Source: Symbiodinium kawagutii
Taxonomy: Eukaryota > Sar > Dinophyceae > Suessiales > Symbiodiniaceae
Assembly (NCBI GenBank): GCA_009767595.1
Contig: VSDK01022358.1
Span: forward strand, 153,351 to 217,350
Length of the DNA: 64,000 nucleotides
Direction of reading: 5' to 3'
The position numbers and the translations under genes are program-made. The notes beneath the pieces were generated by a model. The model had not been told where the DNA came from. It saw only the letters and a program-made list of their open reading frames with translations, and searched no databases. Positions 11,930-23,711 of this stretch are shown here, piece after piece (position 1 is the stretch's first letter; each line of letters opens with the position of its first letter).

Positions 11930-12588
11930 GTGCGTGACGATGCCACGTGACCGGGGTGCGGCGCCAGGTTGGGGACCACGTGGCGCCAATGCAAACCAGG
12001 TGGTTAAGTAGGGTCAATAACGGTTACCTATGGGTAGCAATGGTTAGTTGTGGCTAACTATGGTTAATAGGGGTTCAATAGCTGGTTAATGGTTAGTAAT
12101 AGGGGATAATCAGCAACAATAATGGATAGTTAATTGTGGTTGGCCATGTCAATGCTAACCCTGGACTAATAGCAAGGTACAGTTTTTTTGGAGAGCAGTT
12201 GGGAAACTTGGGGGATCCTGTTAGTCAACAAGGGGATTATTAATCCAGCATTGGCAACACTGATAGCAAACCAATGGGAGGTCAAAAGTTGCTAATTGTC
12301 AGAATCGGGATATCAACAATGAACAATTATCAGAATGTATAATTGATAATTCCCACATAAAATGACATGTGCTCAATGATGATATTTTTCAATCAAAAAT
12401 CAATAAAACGGATGATAAATGATAGCAAACAACTATCATTGTTACCATTGGTGTATGTCCATGTAAATACAACAATCCAGGGTCACAACAGGCTGGAATT
12501 GAAGATGGTGACTTGGGCTTACAGACACCCACAGTTGATTCTCATTGCGGCTGGTTGTTGTCGGAGGGACTCTTTGATGCATGATCAT

Positions 12589-12686
12589 GGGGTTCTCAAA
12601 ACAGCGGACCCCAAAAAATGGCTGGCTTACTACTACCAATGGTTTGTATTGGATGATTTGGGGGGTCCACTATTTTGAGAAATACT
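12589..12686. mobile_element. MITE family M2, about 98 bp
   Basis: The left end ggggttctcaaaa pairs with the right end ttttgagaaatac. Internal blocks ggaccccaaaaaatgg and gatttggggggtcc match the M2 consensus. It sits in kinase intron 8. Confidence 0.5.
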
Positions 12687-13431
12687 TATGTCGTGCAAAG
12701 GGGATGAGTTTCTGACTTTTGGGCGGCCAATCTTTTGATACAACCAGCCATATGTTTTTGTTTTTTTGTGATGTGTATTGTCCTATTCTCATATCTCCTA
12801 TAGTTAACCGCTATCAACCATAGTTAAGCACGATTTTACAACCAAAGCTAATCATAAAGAATCCAATAGTTTGTGCTGTGTTTATTTGGTGTGTTCTGTA
12901 GGCCTGTAGCTTCCATGGTCACCAAGTGGGTAGAATTGTGAGGAAATGGATGATCACAACTGACGTCCTAATGTTGGCTTTTACTGGAGAGGCACCGGCG
13001 ATTCATAGGAGATTTTTACAGCTTCCCCATCACCTTAATCCTTGAGCCGTCAACATCCCGCTATTGATCTTGGAAAAGGTATAGATTCTCAGGCGTGGAA
13101 GGGTTCTCTCATCTCTCGCGTAACAAGGGTTGGGCAGCAAGCATGAAAATGCTTTGTGCATGGAGTTACTGTATGTAGATGTGTCATCCTCGGTACCAGG
13201 TTGTACGGAACTCGGAAAAGTCACCAAACATCTCCAGCCATCCGACTCCGTGCTCAGTTATCCCTTTAACATACTGCGCGAGCTCCAATCTTATTCATCG
13301 CTTGGTTTCAGGCGTGGGTCAAAATGTCATAACGAACGGCAATAGTGACCTATTAGGGTGCAGGTAACGAGAATTGTAGGAGTGTTGATGTTCCACAGCT
13401 ACATAGCCTCAAACAGTAACAAAGCCAATGA

Positions 13432-13545
13432 CACAACAGACCACCAGGCACCCAACCAACAACCAACCACGAACAGCCCACCAACCATCCAACCAGCAAC
13501 CAACCAACCAACCAACAACCAACCACCAGCAACCAGCTTGGTGTA
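13432..13545. repeat. AACC-rich low-complexity tract
   Basis: Irregular repeats of accaaccaac and accagc lie just upstream of kinase exon 9. There is no coding signal beyond composition. Confidence 0.6.
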
Positions 13546-13584
13546 GAAACAGCTTGGTATAGCTCGATCAGCCCGCATGGTCAG

Positions 13585-13641
13585 CTCATCGACTTTGGCT
13601 TGGCCATCCGCATCGAAAACTCGTCATCCTTCATGTGCCTT
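13585..13641 (+). CDS. kinase exon 9: DFG motif
   Basis: The acceptor ggtcag precedes LIDFGLAIRIENSSSFM. DFG supplies the magnesium-binding aspartate and follows WHIK of exon 8 in phase 0. The 3' end is uncertain: candidate donors (gtcatc, gtgcct, gtcgcg) all leave a phase that does not meet exon 10. Either a small activation-loop exon is missing or the donor is non-canonical. Confidence 0.8.
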
Positions 13642-13734
13642 GGTCGCGGTCAACGCTGACGGGACCTCCACCTGAAGAGTTGGTAGCTGCGGCCTCCAGT
13701 GCTGTTGAAGCGTTTGTGGTAGTACTATTTGTGT

Positions 13735-13785
13735 TGGTGTTGTTGGTGGTGGTGGTGGTGTTGTTGTTGTTGTTGTTGTTGGAAT
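13735..13785. repeat. (GTT)n/(GTG)n microsatellite
   Basis: A run of gtt and ggt triplets of about 50 bp lies in the intron after the DFG exon. Confidence 0.85.
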
Positions 13786-15139
13786 AGCCCTAATAAATAC
13801 TTCTTGCTAGTATTCACAGATAAATAGGAGTGGAGTATTTATGTTGCTAGTGCTACTCCAACAATAAATTATCGGTGAAAAACACTCCTTGCTGATCAAC
13901 GGTCAAAAACCCGTTTCGCATTAAATTGGGTTCTACTCCTTGATATTCGATACTCAATACTCATCCATATTAGCAATTACTGTCTCACAAAGGTTACCAT
14001 CACATTTTGAGGGACTATTCGCCATTGTTGACCATTGACCATGATTTACCCACATGAGCCAGGTCTAGTCTCAAAGAGTACTGACCAACACCCAGAAATC
14101 ACCATGATGGACCATCAGTTGACCATCAGTTAATCATCACCAAAACTGGCAGTGTGGTTGTGCTGTCGCAGGGTGCGTAGGTTTGACAGCTGCTAAGGTT
14201 CAGGATGTGCCAACAAGAGGTGCCACGTGGATGGTGGTGGCCTTCAATGATTTTGCATACGGTGCTGTTGGAAGTTTCTTCGGATTCGTTAGCCGTTAGA
14301 CATGGATAACAGGCTGGTGGTTGGGAGGGAACTGCTTGGAGCCAAAGGTATCCCTAGATCCCTTTGGGGGAGCTGAGGAGCACCAGAGCGGCCTAACCAA
14401 ATGGTAGATAAGACTGATGAAGAATAGTTACAGACTGATTGTTGTTGTCTATCGTGCAATGTCAGTAATCATGATGATCTAGTATGTCACATTATTAGCC
14501 ATGAACATGAAAGTTTATTCGGCACTGTTAGGCGCTATTGGTTCCATTAATTAACTACCAACCACTTCGAACATTTGTCCCAGATGGATCCATGTTTAGA
14601 AACCAAGAAAAGACAAAGAATATAAGCCGGTGAGAAGCAACGATAACCGACGATTTGCAACATTTTTTCAGTTGACCTTGGGTTGATCATGGTTGGTGGT
14701 CAAGACTCGCAACAGTCTTCAAACATAAGCAATAGTCACCAAGGTCAATTATGATCATCATCGACCATGTTTGAGGACGCTGATGTGTTAAGCATCAATA
14801 GTCATCATAAAGTCAAAAACAATAATCATCATATACCAACAATAAGAATCATGATTACCCATGGTTAAGGACCATGGTTGAGCACCACTTGTTCTTGGTC
14901 ACAATGATTACAGACAATGAACCATGACCAAGTATGCTTAAGACCCAACAATGGTGAACAGTAGTCGTGGTGAAGAAACAATATCAACCTTGGTAATGTT
15001 GAGGAATGTTGAGGACCAGTGATTAATCACACGCAATTAACGTCAGATCAACGCATCATCAACCATAGCCATGACCCAACGCTCCATACCTTACCCCCCA
15101 TGCGTTGACAACTCGCCCCTGACCTCATCCCGCCGTCAG

Positions 15140-15190
15140 CCTCAACTGGAGCACTTGGTTTGCGGCACAGCCTACTACTGTGCACCTGAG
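15140..15190 (+). CDS. kinase exon 10: CGT..APE
   Basis: The acceptor cgccgtcag is followed by PQLEHLVCGTAYYCAPE, the end of the activation segment and the APE motif. The donor gtgcgcc follows immediately. The next codon (V) begins exon 11, giving APEV. Phase is 0 at both ends. The exon is 51 bp. Confidence 0.88.
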
Positions 15191-15593
15191 GTGCGCCGGG
15201 GAACATGGGGGGAACCACATCATGTGCAGGGCCCCTTGGTTAGTTCCATGGGATATAACTGTAGCCAATAGCCTTATAAGGTGAACCAACCCCTATAGCC
15301 ATGGTTAGTAATTCAAGGGTTACTAAGTGCTCATGCACATCGAAGTATGGGATGCTTGTAATTAATGAACCATGGACGAACCAACGAACTAACGGATCAT
15401 CATTAGTCGTTGACTAGTCGACTATCAGTAATCTTAACTCAAAGTTGAGTAGGATAGTAGGCTTGACAATTGTTGGGATTTGGATGATCAGCATCGATTG
15501 GTTTCATAGTCATCCGACTGGTTGGTAGCTGGATAACCCATGGAGTGAATCATACTGAGGAATCAATGATCGGTACGGTATATTTGCTATGCG

Positions 15594-15693
15594 GGGGTTT
15601 CTTAAGAGACCGAACCCCACAGGTGATTGGTTTATTGCCTAGAAACAGTTCATATAAAGCATGATTTGGGGGTTCCCTATTTGAGAAACACCC
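15594..15693. mobile_element. MITE family M2, about 100 bp
   Basis: It starts gggggtttcttaag and ends tatttgagaaacaccc. The interior has ggtttattgcct and gatttgggggttccc, as in other M2 copies. It lies in kinase intron 10, upstream of the antisense LINE. Confidence 0.55.
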
Positions 15694-16039
15694 TAAATAT
15701 CCCAACATGACTTGTTGGTTACTATACTGTATTCTCCCCAGCACTGGCCCGTTTGTTCACCAACATTGATCATTGCATCAGATATTTACCAAGGTTAGGT
15801 ATCATGAACGATCAGTTTCTGTGTTGAGGGTTGATTATTTGGCAGTCTCAATCATTGGTCGCAATCGGCCATCATGAACCAACATTGATCATCAGTGACC
15901 CATCATGACCATCAGTTGGCTATTATTAACCAACCATTTCAGCTATGAACCATCGTCAACCAGCATTTTCTCGGACCATTTTCTCGCTGCAATCCTGCCC
16001 TCGGCTATTGCGGAGAAGCAAGTTCACCTAGAAAACAAT

Positions 16040-19000
16040 CTAAGAAAAGCCGTAACGATGTAGCCCGACACACGGGTTGTGTTGCAGTGGAGGCACTTGT
16101 TCCTGATAGGCTTCGGACAGCTTCTGCACTTGTGTAAGCTGTGTGATTTCCTGATGGCCCAGCTGTGATTGTAACCAAACATGTACCTGGTCCTTGCTCT
16201 CTCGATTCCAGAGTACTTTCACCGTCATGGCCCAACATTGAAACCGATAACAAGATGGACGATAGTGTTTGCTTTTCCATCCGGGATGTACCAGTTTGAT
16301 CAGTTGCGTTAGCCACGAAGAAAGCCAGCGAGTCGATTTCTGCATGTCATAGGAATGCAATGCATCATCCCAAGCCCAAGTATTATTGGTACTGGTAGAC
16401 CGAACCCCCCGACCTCCCAATGACAATTGCAAAGACCACAGCAGTTCATACCACGTGACCCATTCACCAGAAGCAAGAGGGTTCTCTGAGATCCGCTCCA
16501 TCCAATGTAGAACACGTAACCACTGAGGAAAACGCAATGTCTTCGGAGCATGTGCATGTGCATGTCTTGCAATGAGACCAAGATCTAAAGGTGGAGTGCT
16601 ATCAACCAAAGGCGGGGACACTGTAGGAGCAGCATTGTTGTCCACATGTTGAATAGACAATTTAGCAACTTGTACCAAGTAGGAATGCCAATGTTCTTTA
16701 ACCTCGTCCAATGCTCGCCATTCAGTTGCCACCGCATCACTGACTGCTACCAGTGCAAGCAAATATGAGGTAAAGGTATTCTTGGCACACGCATCCACAT
16801 GGTCATTATGATTGAATGCCCACAACTCCCACTCATCTGCTTCGTCCAGATCCTGATGGGAAGCCACCTTGCAGATAGTCACACGATCAGCCACTTGCTC
16901 AAGTAGCTCTGCAACCAGCATCCACAAATCATGGTCTGTAGACATCCGTGTGGGACACCATTGATTCCGCTGAATGGCTCTGGTTCGTTTGAAAACCAAA
17001 TTGTTGTCAACCCAGATTCGACATGTCTTGTGACTGTGAAGCACTGCTCCGAGTGCACTGAGCATGGCAGTCAGTTCTGCTCGAAGGACCGTCTGCCATC
17101 GTCCCATCACATAGCCCCTCGCAACAGGAAAACCATACTGTGCAGGGTACGGGCCGGCTAACACCACCGCCCATGCAGCTAGTCGAGCACATGGAATATG
17201 TGGGTGCCGTGCAGAACCATCAATGAAAAAATCCCAAGTTTCCAACTGTTCATATGCCTGAGGAATAGGTTCGTGGAAAAAGACGTCATCTGGGATCTGT
17301 AACAGCATCTTATGATATGCATCAAGGGAAGAAGGTTCCGGAATCCATCCCCGCTGGACACAAGAAGGTGCATGTGTGACAAAATGGGAGACACTTGTAG
17401 GCAACTGGGATCGCAGCATCGCGGTGGCTTCGCATTCCAAATGCCGATGGCGCAGTGAATCAGTGCATCCACAGAATTTACACTTGGAGGATTCTACGAT
17501 ATGTGCAGAATTCAACTTGTCAGCAGTGCAAAAAGTGCCTATCTGTAGTACACGCAACATACTGTGTTCATCCAAATTCCAGTGAGCAGAGATTCTACTA
17601 TGCGCAACATCTACGGTCCCAAGGCCGTCGAATTCATCACGCTCCAACATCAAATGACCAACCAACCTGCACCATGATCGGTGAAGTCGAAACTGCAATT
17701 CTTGTACCGGGACAGCCATAATGTCAATGACTCCTTGCTCGTCATCCAAGAAGGTGGTGTCTCGTACCCACTGCCAGTTCAAACGTTCAAGTCTAGAGGC
17801 AAGTGCAGCACAAGGTCCAGGCTTCCTTCTAGATGAAGGGAGGCCAAACACATCTGCAAGTCGCAACCCAATGGTCTCAACCGAAGCATACTTGCGAAAT
17901 TGCATCACTGTGGTCGCTACCGCATAACATTCGGGGTCATGCATGCAATGACAGACCAGGGACAGCTGGATCATAGGATTGGCACCGGCTTTGGGTTGGT
18001 ACACAGCTTCAACAGCAGGAGTCCGCATTTGTTTGAACACTTCTGAAGACATCGTCACCGTGGAAATGGCATGTAGTGCACTGGGCCACGCCTTCTGTCT
18101 GAGGACTTTCAACTTCTGATGCTTGGGTGCCCGACTGCGGGAAAGTCGCTTCCACAGCCATTGCATGGACAAACATTTGTCTTTGACTGTAACATTTGTC
18201 TTCTTATACACGTATTGCATGTGGCCACCCAGGTCTCGGGCATGTTCCCGGAGTGGTTGGCCAAGGTTGCGAAGTTCTTTTCGAGCACCACTACTGTTTG
18301 ACCAGAAAAAGGTTTTGGGTGCATCAAGCTCCATGTCGAACAACTCGATGAACTGGCCCAGTTTGGTCATGCCTTCATGAACTTCAATGGGATCCTCTCC
18401 TAGGAGCTCAAGATTGTCGACATATGAAACTAGTCGAAGCTTTGGGTATCGCAATTCCAACCATCTGTGTGACACTATGTTGAGGATAGTCATAGAGCAA
18501 ACCGACAACGGGTCCCCCTCGGGGAACCCGGTGCTCGACCGCAGCCCCTGGCTGGGTTGGTCGGCAATGAAAAATCTTCGACGGACACTGGAGATGGCTC
18601 TGCTCCATGCATCAAGGAAATTGGTTGCGATTCCAAGCTTTCGGGCTGCACAGAAAATCGGTGTCCTTGGGATCAAGTTAAAAGCCTTAACCAAATCGCC
18701 AACTGCTCCGGTAAGGCATGTTCCCGTGTACGCACTCTCTTCCAACTTTGACTGGAGTTCCCACCAAACATCAACCGAACTAACTCCAGGAAGGTTTCCT
18801 TTGATACCATCCGGAACCAGTGTGGCAAGGAATCGAAGGATGACCTTAGCTCTCAATGAGCTCCAGATTCGATACAAAATTGGTAGTATAGTGATTGGCC
18901 TGTACTGTGGGATTCTCTCGGCATGTTGGACTTTTGCTAATGACCACACCCCACCTTCAAGCCACTGGGCGGGCCAATCTTGTCCATCTTCTATGGCCTG

Positions 19001-19234
19001 GAACATGCGAAGAAGTTCTTCATGAAAGGACACTGGCATGGTCATGAGGTCTGCCCTGCTGACAGCATCCAATCCTCTGGCCGCTTTGTGTTTCTTACGT
19101 CGCAGAGCTTGCATCCACTGCTCCAGGGTGATTGGCGGAAGGGGCAACGACGATTCTGGCAAAGCAACTTGGATAAAGGCACACAAGGTATCCCAATGAT
19201 CATGGGGCACTTGGCCATGTTTGTCCCACTTCAA
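16040..19234 (-). CDS. LINE reverse transcriptase / RNase H protein
   Basis: This single 1064-residue open frame encodes reverse transcriptase followed by RNase H. RT landmarks are RPITILP (about 112-118), motif A with Asp180 in GDLVKAFN, motif B GFPEGDPLS (236-244) and motif C YVDN (271-274), where the usual second aspartate is asparagine. A CX2C...H...C zinc knuckle lies at 585-601. RNase H follows, with its acidic residues in FIDGS (Asp672), RAEL (Glu720), WVDNN (Asp743) and DHVDACAK (Asp814). The last 250 residues have no recognised domain. The function would be target-primed reverse transcription. The frame has no nonsense codon over 3.2 kb, suggesting a fairly young copy. It begins with a TTG in the open frame, so the true start lies upstream or was lost by 5' truncation. 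An apurinic endonuclease domain is absent. Confidence 0.9.
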   Translation of the reverse strand: MKWDKHGQVPHDHWDTLCAFIQVALPESSLPLPPITLEQWMQALRRKKHKAARGLDAVSRADLMTMPVSFHEELLRMFQAIEDGQDWPAQWLEGGVWSLAKVQHAERIPQYRPITILPILYRIWSSLRAKVILRFLATLVPDGIKGNLPGVSSVDVWWELQSKLEESAYTGTCLTGAVGDLVKAFNLIPRTPIFCAARKLGIATNFLDAWSRAISSVRRRFFIADQPSQGLRSSTGFPEGDPLSVCSMTILNIVSHRWLELRYPKLRLVSYVDNLELLGEDPIEVHEGMTKLGQFIELFDMELDAPKTFFWSNSSGARKELRNLGQPLREHARDLGGHMQYVYKKTNVTVKDKCLSMQWLWKRLSRSRAPKHQKLKVLRQKAWPSALHAISTVTMSSEVFKQMRTPAVEAVYQPKAGANPMIQLSLVCHCMHDPECYAVATTVMQFRKYASVETIGLRLADVFGLPSSRRKPGPCAALASRLERLNWQWVRDTTFLDDEQGVIDIMAVPVQELQFRLHRSWCRLVGHLMLERDEFDGLGTVDVAHSRISAHWNLDEHSMLRVLQIGTFCTADKLNSAHIVESSKCKFCGCTDSLRHRHLECEATAMLRSQLPTSVSHFVTHAPSCVQRGWIPEPSSLDAYHKMLLQIPDDVFFHEPIPQAYEQLETWDFFIDGSARHPHIPCARLAAWAVVLAGPYPAQYGFPVARGYVMGRWQTVLRAELTAMLSALGAVLHSHKTCRIWVDNNLVFKRTRAIQRNQWCPTRMSTDHDLWMLVAELLEQVADRVTICKVASHQDLDEADEWELWAFNHNDHVDACAKNTFTSYLLALVAVSDAVATEWRALDEVKEHWHSYLVQVAKLSIQHVDNNAAPTVSPPLVDSTPPLDLGLIARHAHAHAPKTLRFPQWLRVLHWMERISENPLASGEWVTWYELLWSLQLSLGGRGVRSTSTNNTWAWDDALHSYDMQKSTRWLSSWLTQLIKLVHPGWKSKHYRPSCYRFQCWAMTVKVLWNRESKDQVHVWLQSQLGHQEITQLTQVQKLSEAYQEQVPPLQHNPCVGLHRYGFS

Positions 19235-19285
19235 AGATTTTGATCGTTTCCCTACTGGGGATGGTCCAATTTGAAATTGTATCTA
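16040..19285 (-). mobile_element. LINE-type retroelement, antisense in kinase intron 10
   Basis: A non-LTR retroelement body lies in the roughly 4.3-kb intron between the APE exon and the DVWAAG exon, in the opposite orientation to the gene. The frame is open upstream of the first counted codon to about 19285, where a stop appears. No endonuclease domain is seen upstream, so the copy is probably 5' truncated. No obvious poly(A) tail or target-site duplication was recognised. Confidence 0.8.
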
Positions 19286-19530
19286 TGCCAGGATGCTTCT
19301 AGCTGTTGTTGACTGATGATTAACCATTCTTAGCTGCTACTTACGAACCATTTTCACCAACCTTAGATGGTTCATCGTTCACATGGTTCATCAAGCTTGA
19401 TTGCTTATAACCGACCTTGGATGGTTTCACACGTAGTTCACCGTATTAGATCACCACCTATTCTGGGATGGCTACATATCCAGATTCACCAATTCTTCGG
19501 GCATCACATCTTCTTTGTCGACATCCGCAG

Positions 19531-19595
19531 GTGTGGTTCCATGACTACACCTTCAGCGTTGATGTTTGGGCCGCTGGAGCAACTTGGATTCTGCT
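19531..19595 (+). CDS. kinase exon 11: DVWAAG (alpha-F)
   Basis: The acceptor acatccgcag precedes VWFHDYTFSVDVWAAGATW and ILL. DVWxxG is the alpha-F aspartate motif, and the first valine completes APEV from exon 10. The 3' end is uncertain. A GC-type donor at 19596 (gccagt) gives phase 2, which exon 12 completes. A GT donor at 19616 would add residues but break phase. Confidence 0.8.
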
Positions 19596-19681
19596 GCCAG
19601 TTCGCCCTGCCACAGGTTTTTTGCGGCCACGATGGATTGTTTCTCAACAGCTGGGAACCCGCAACAAGAGAGGGTTTATAT

Positions 19682-19793
19682 GGCTATGGGTCAATATTGA
19701 CCAACCAATAACGGGGGTTAAGAACCAACCAATAATAAGAAAACAATAGCTAGTAGTAGGGGAAACAGGGGTACGGGATTTTGACCCACAGCC
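19682..19793. mobile_element. MITE family M1, 112 bp
   Basis: It starts ggctatgggtcaa and ends ttttgacccacagcc. The interior matches the 31655 and 41611 copies in reverse orientation (aggggaaacaggggtacggg). The flanks atat and gtat agree at three of four bases, so the TSD is weak. It lies in the intron after kinase exon 11. Confidence 0.7.
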
Positions 19794-20060
19794 GTATGGG
19801 TTTATTGATAAAGATGATTGATATGAAGGATGATAACTGGGCAGTCCCCTATGATTGAGAAACACCCAAATAGATGAAAATTGGCAGGTGTATCCTGTGG
19901 TTGATGATGGTCAATTCGTGTTAATGACGGTTGGTAAAGGTGATGGTAATCGTTGATGATGGGAAATAGAACAATGTGTGATCATGCATGATAATGATGG
20001 TTGATAATGGGGAATGATGCTTGCTGGTGGCTAGTGATGCCTAGTCATGGCCCTTGGCAC

Positions 20061-20160
20061 TACCCTCCGGCAACATGGCAATGGACAATCGCCAGCTTCT
20101 ATAGAGACCTGGGAAATGGCTGAGATTTTCCAGCCGGCCATGTTCAACTACCGGAGGGTA
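20061..20160. repeat. 100-bp inverted-repeat element with taccctccgg ends
   Basis: The segment begins taccctccgg and ends ccggagggta, a perfect 10-bp inverted repeat, with a second inner match (aacatggc / gccatgtt). It lies in a kinase intron. Only one copy was noticed. Confidence 0.5.
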
Positions 20161-20681
20161 TCATTTTTGGGATGTTCATGATCATTACTAGCCATTGCAA
20201 GCAGTATCTAAACCATTAGTAACCAACCATTCACCAACCATTAACCAACCATTTGGTTCATTTTTGGGATCTTCATGTACCTACCCCCCTGGCGCTCGCT
20301 GGATGGTTGGGTGCCACCATGGCTTGACCCTTTTTCCAGAGCGCCACAGCCTTGGCGCGGGTCACGAATCGTGAGCCAAGAATATTGTTGGGCATGGTAA
20401 ATAACAATAGTCCCCTAATAATGGGTTAATTGTTTAATCTTGGTGAATGGTTGATAATGGTAAATCTATCATTGATTCTTAAACAATGATTTGTTGGGTA
20501 TGGTTAATAATATTGAGGATAGTAACTAACAATAGTCAATAATGGGATAATAATAGGGGGTAAGCAAATCAATAGGTTAACTATCCCCTATGGTTAGCTA
20601 ACTATCCCTTGTGGTTAGTTAACTATCCCTTATGGTTGATAGTTAATAATGGTTAAGCAACTATGGTATTGCCCTCCCCAG

Positions 20682-20749
20682 TTCGCTTAGTTTACGAGCG
20701 TCGCCGCTGGCCTGGGATGAAATGCTATGGTTGTTGGACGCCTGTCCTG
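20682..20749 (+). CDS. kinase exon 12 (tentative)
   Basis: After the acceptor gccctccccag, one base completes exon 11 and the frame reads SLSLRASPLAWDEMLWLLDA and CP. It ends before gtaact in phase 1. The sequence fits the stretch after alpha-F. The frame also stays open beyond the donor, so a longer exon is possible. Confidence 0.5.
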
Positions 20750-21292
20750 GTAACTCGCTGGGGGAAGTTACCTCCACAGAGCACCTGGGTTCCCCGTGGA
20801 ATGACTTGTACCCCGGGCTAGGAACCACCAACAAACCCGCTGCAACTCCAAGCGTTGACGTGTCGGGGAATGTCCAAAGCAGAAGGTCTGTGAAGCCACG
20901 TCTGAGGTGGTTCTTTACCTGGCTTTGTTTGGCCAGTTCCCCTTCCATGATCGAGATCCAGCTCGCTTAGAGGCAGGGGATCTGCGAATGATTTGTAGAT
21001 CTTCAGAGTCAACGCGAGGCCACTGCAGGAGGGATGTGGTTGTTGCTCTGCGCTTTTAGTGTGATTGACATGGAACAGGGTTCATCTTGAGATGGCGAGC
21101 TGGTCAAGCTATCAAGATCTATCAACTATCCAAACAATTGGTAGTAGTGAACCCATCCCAACAGGATGTGGAAGGCCTACAGGAGTTGAACTGACCCACA
21201 GCCAGGTTTTGAAACAGGATGGGCGTGCTTCTGTGCGTGTGACGTTTGTCACCCTATCGATCTTGCCACACTGCGCCCTGCCTCCCGTGCAG

Positions 21293-21324
21293 GTACTCAT
21301 TTGCGAGGAAGATCAAGAGCCTGC
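21293..21324 (+). CDS. kinase exon 13 (tentative micro-exon)
   Basis: These 32 bases lie between the acceptor cctcccgtgcag and the donor gtatag. Two bases complete exon 12 and the frame then reads THLRGRSRAC, ending in phase 0. Joined to exon 14 it gives GRSRAC-IARPI, resembling the GRS..aIa.. stretch before alpha-G. Support is phase and position only. Confidence 0.42.
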
Positions 21325-21681
21325 GTATAGGCTCCACTGGTCCACTAGCTGAGAATCAACCAATGGCAAGGGACACAATTGAACTGTAACTGGGTGGTTT
21401 CTCAATAGCTGGGGGTATCCCAAATCATCTACAAGGTGAGGGTTTCTAGTTTTAAGTTGGTTTATGATCCATTTCAGTATGGTTATATCATATCCCTGTA
21501 AGCTTAATCAGTAACTGGATATGAGCCTCACAAATCCAGAAGGGAAAGGTTGCCCAATCTACCTAAATCCTTTGTTCTTGGAAGGATTTTCTTCAGACAT
21601 TTGAGAAGTCCCATTTGAATCGAGGTTTGCCGCACCTGGTTGGGCTTACCTGGAGATGATGACTGATATATCATATCAGAT

Positions 21682-21853
21682 ACAAGGTGGGACACCCAAG
21701 ATAGCTCAGTTGGTGAACATAACTAGGCGGGGAACTACTAACTAGGGTAGATATAACAATAGTTAAACTAACTAACTAGATATAAGTATGTAACTATGAG
21801 AACTACTAGTTAAATGTTTTATAACCTACTGATTTAATTAGGGGTCCCACCTT
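21682..21853. mobile_element. MITE family M3, about 172 bp
   Basis: The left end acaaggtgggacaccc and the right end ggggtcccacctt are inverted repeats. The shared block agctcagttggtgaacata is present. It lies in a kinase intron. No TSD was seen. Confidence 0.5.
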
Positions 21854-22220
21854 CTAGCGAGTAGGCACGTTTGGTGTCCAGGGGTATCCCTAGATCCCTG
21901 AGTGGCCGCTCACCAAATGGTAGACATTGCAGCAACTTTGGCAGTGCACCCTTTGAAATAACACCATACCTGCAAGGGGATTCACTAAAAAACCATGAGT
22001 ACCCTTCTTCAACCATGATTTGCAACTAATTGTCAACCAGATTAACAATCATTACATAATCATGATTAAGAATCGATAAAATCACCATTGACCTATCATT
22101 GGCCAGCATCAACCATTATGAACCATTACTTTGACCATTTCACCAGTTATTAAAACCAATCACACCGATCCCCATCATCGTCAACCAGTATGAGACACAC
22201 CATTGCTGCTGTTTCCACAG

Positions 22221-22277
22221 ATCGCCAGGCCGATTTGTCAACAAGACCATCCTGGCTATCAGGCAGTGACTGCCAAG
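22221..22277 (+). CDS. kinase exon 14 (alpha-G region)
   Basis: The acceptor ctgtttccacag and the donor gtatac bound 57 bases reading IARPICQQDHPGYQAVTAK, phase 0 at both ends. Joined to exons 15 and 16 it forms a plausible alpha-G to alpha-I tail of a kinase C-lobe. It carries no invariant kinase residue of its own. Confidence 0.5.
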
Positions 22278-23306
22278 GTATACCCCAGGACCACCTTAGG
22301 ACGTGGATTAACAGCTTTGAACCACCTAGAAATGATGACTTGACGGTGGACGCCCTCTGATTGAAGCAGGAATGTGGATCCCCAGAATTGTTCGAGGCTG
22401 AAGAATGTGGAGCTGAAGCCAATGATTTGAATCCAGCACGGTATAATATGTGATGTAAATCGTGAACCAGCTGATTTGTACAATTGTGTTGCCCATTTGA
22501 CTTGGCATTATCCAGATTATATTGCTGTTTGCCTTTGCGGTGATGATTGGAATGCCCCCCACCATTTGTACGTCATTGACGCTTTTCAGCTTCCAGACGT
22601 CATTGGATTGGTGACAAAAGCTTGATTGTGACCCCTTTTTTGTAGCACGAATGCCAAGCTAGTGATACTGACTGGTGCTTTCCACGAACTTCTAGTTCCG
22701 ACTTGAAATGATGGACCCATTTTGACCGGTTCCTGCTGGAAATCCCTGCATTCAGCAATCAGCAGTGTTGAGGCGAAATCACAGGTAACCTATGGTTTTG
22801 CAGCGATCTTATAGTATGGTCATCCCACATGTGGATGGATTACACTACAATGATTTCTCTCAGATGTCATCCCAAATTCAGAGGGGCCAGCAGTTTGCGT
22901 GGCTAGAGTCACTGGCTTTCTGCTCCTAGCAGAACTGGCGAGTCCTTTAGTAAGGCCTGTTTTTTGACCTGTCAACAGCTTGCAGTTCATATTTTGAGCC
23001 ATTCCTTTCTGGGAAACCAGCCTGGAAATCACAATTTTCTATGTGTAAACCATCACAAGTGGTGGATTTTCGACTTCCAGGTTAGTCCACCCAGAGTGTG
23101 GCAGTGTGTGTTTCCACCCAGATCTATAGTCTGATCTCCAGTGCTCCAGTTGCCATAGTGTAACCCATTCATCAACCGGCCCATTTTACTACGCGGTACA
23201 TTGTGTAGCCCCCTTGCAGAACTACTTGATATAATGATATAACCAAAAACCAATGGGCACAACAACAACCAGCATGATAACCTAACTGCAATGGTTGGTG
23301 CAACCT

Positions 23307-23415
23307 ACAAGGTGGGGCCCCCAAACGAAACAAGTTATTGGTTATACCTACCACAACTGGTAGTCACCCTAGTTATATTCACCAACTTAGCTAATGTTTG
23401 GGGGCCGCACCTTGT
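23307..23415. mobile_element. MITE family M3, 109 bp, best copy
   Basis: The left 20 bases acaaggtggggcccccaaac pair with the right 20 bases gtttgggggccgcaccttgt at 19 of 20 positions. This is the clearest M3 copy. It lies in the intron between kinase exons 14 and 15. Flanks do not show a TSD. Confidence 0.7.
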
Positions 23416-23711
23416 GACTGTCAACCATTCATCAAACATCCACCAGTGACCAGTACCACCCTTTCTCGAGGTGATAATCATGCTGATCACCATACCGATC
23501 ATCAAGTCATGACTGACTTGACCGCCATACTCAACCTACAAAGGACCAGGCCCCCCAGTTACGTTATAAGTTGGTGATTCGATTCGCACAAGCTGGTGAT
23601 ATCTAGCGTTTAGGTGGCCCCAGCTTGTGCACACTGATGGTAAAAGCCATGCGCTCCATGGCTCGTGTGCCCTGCCGAAGCCTACTTCCCCATGGTGCGC
23701 ATGCCCGCTAG

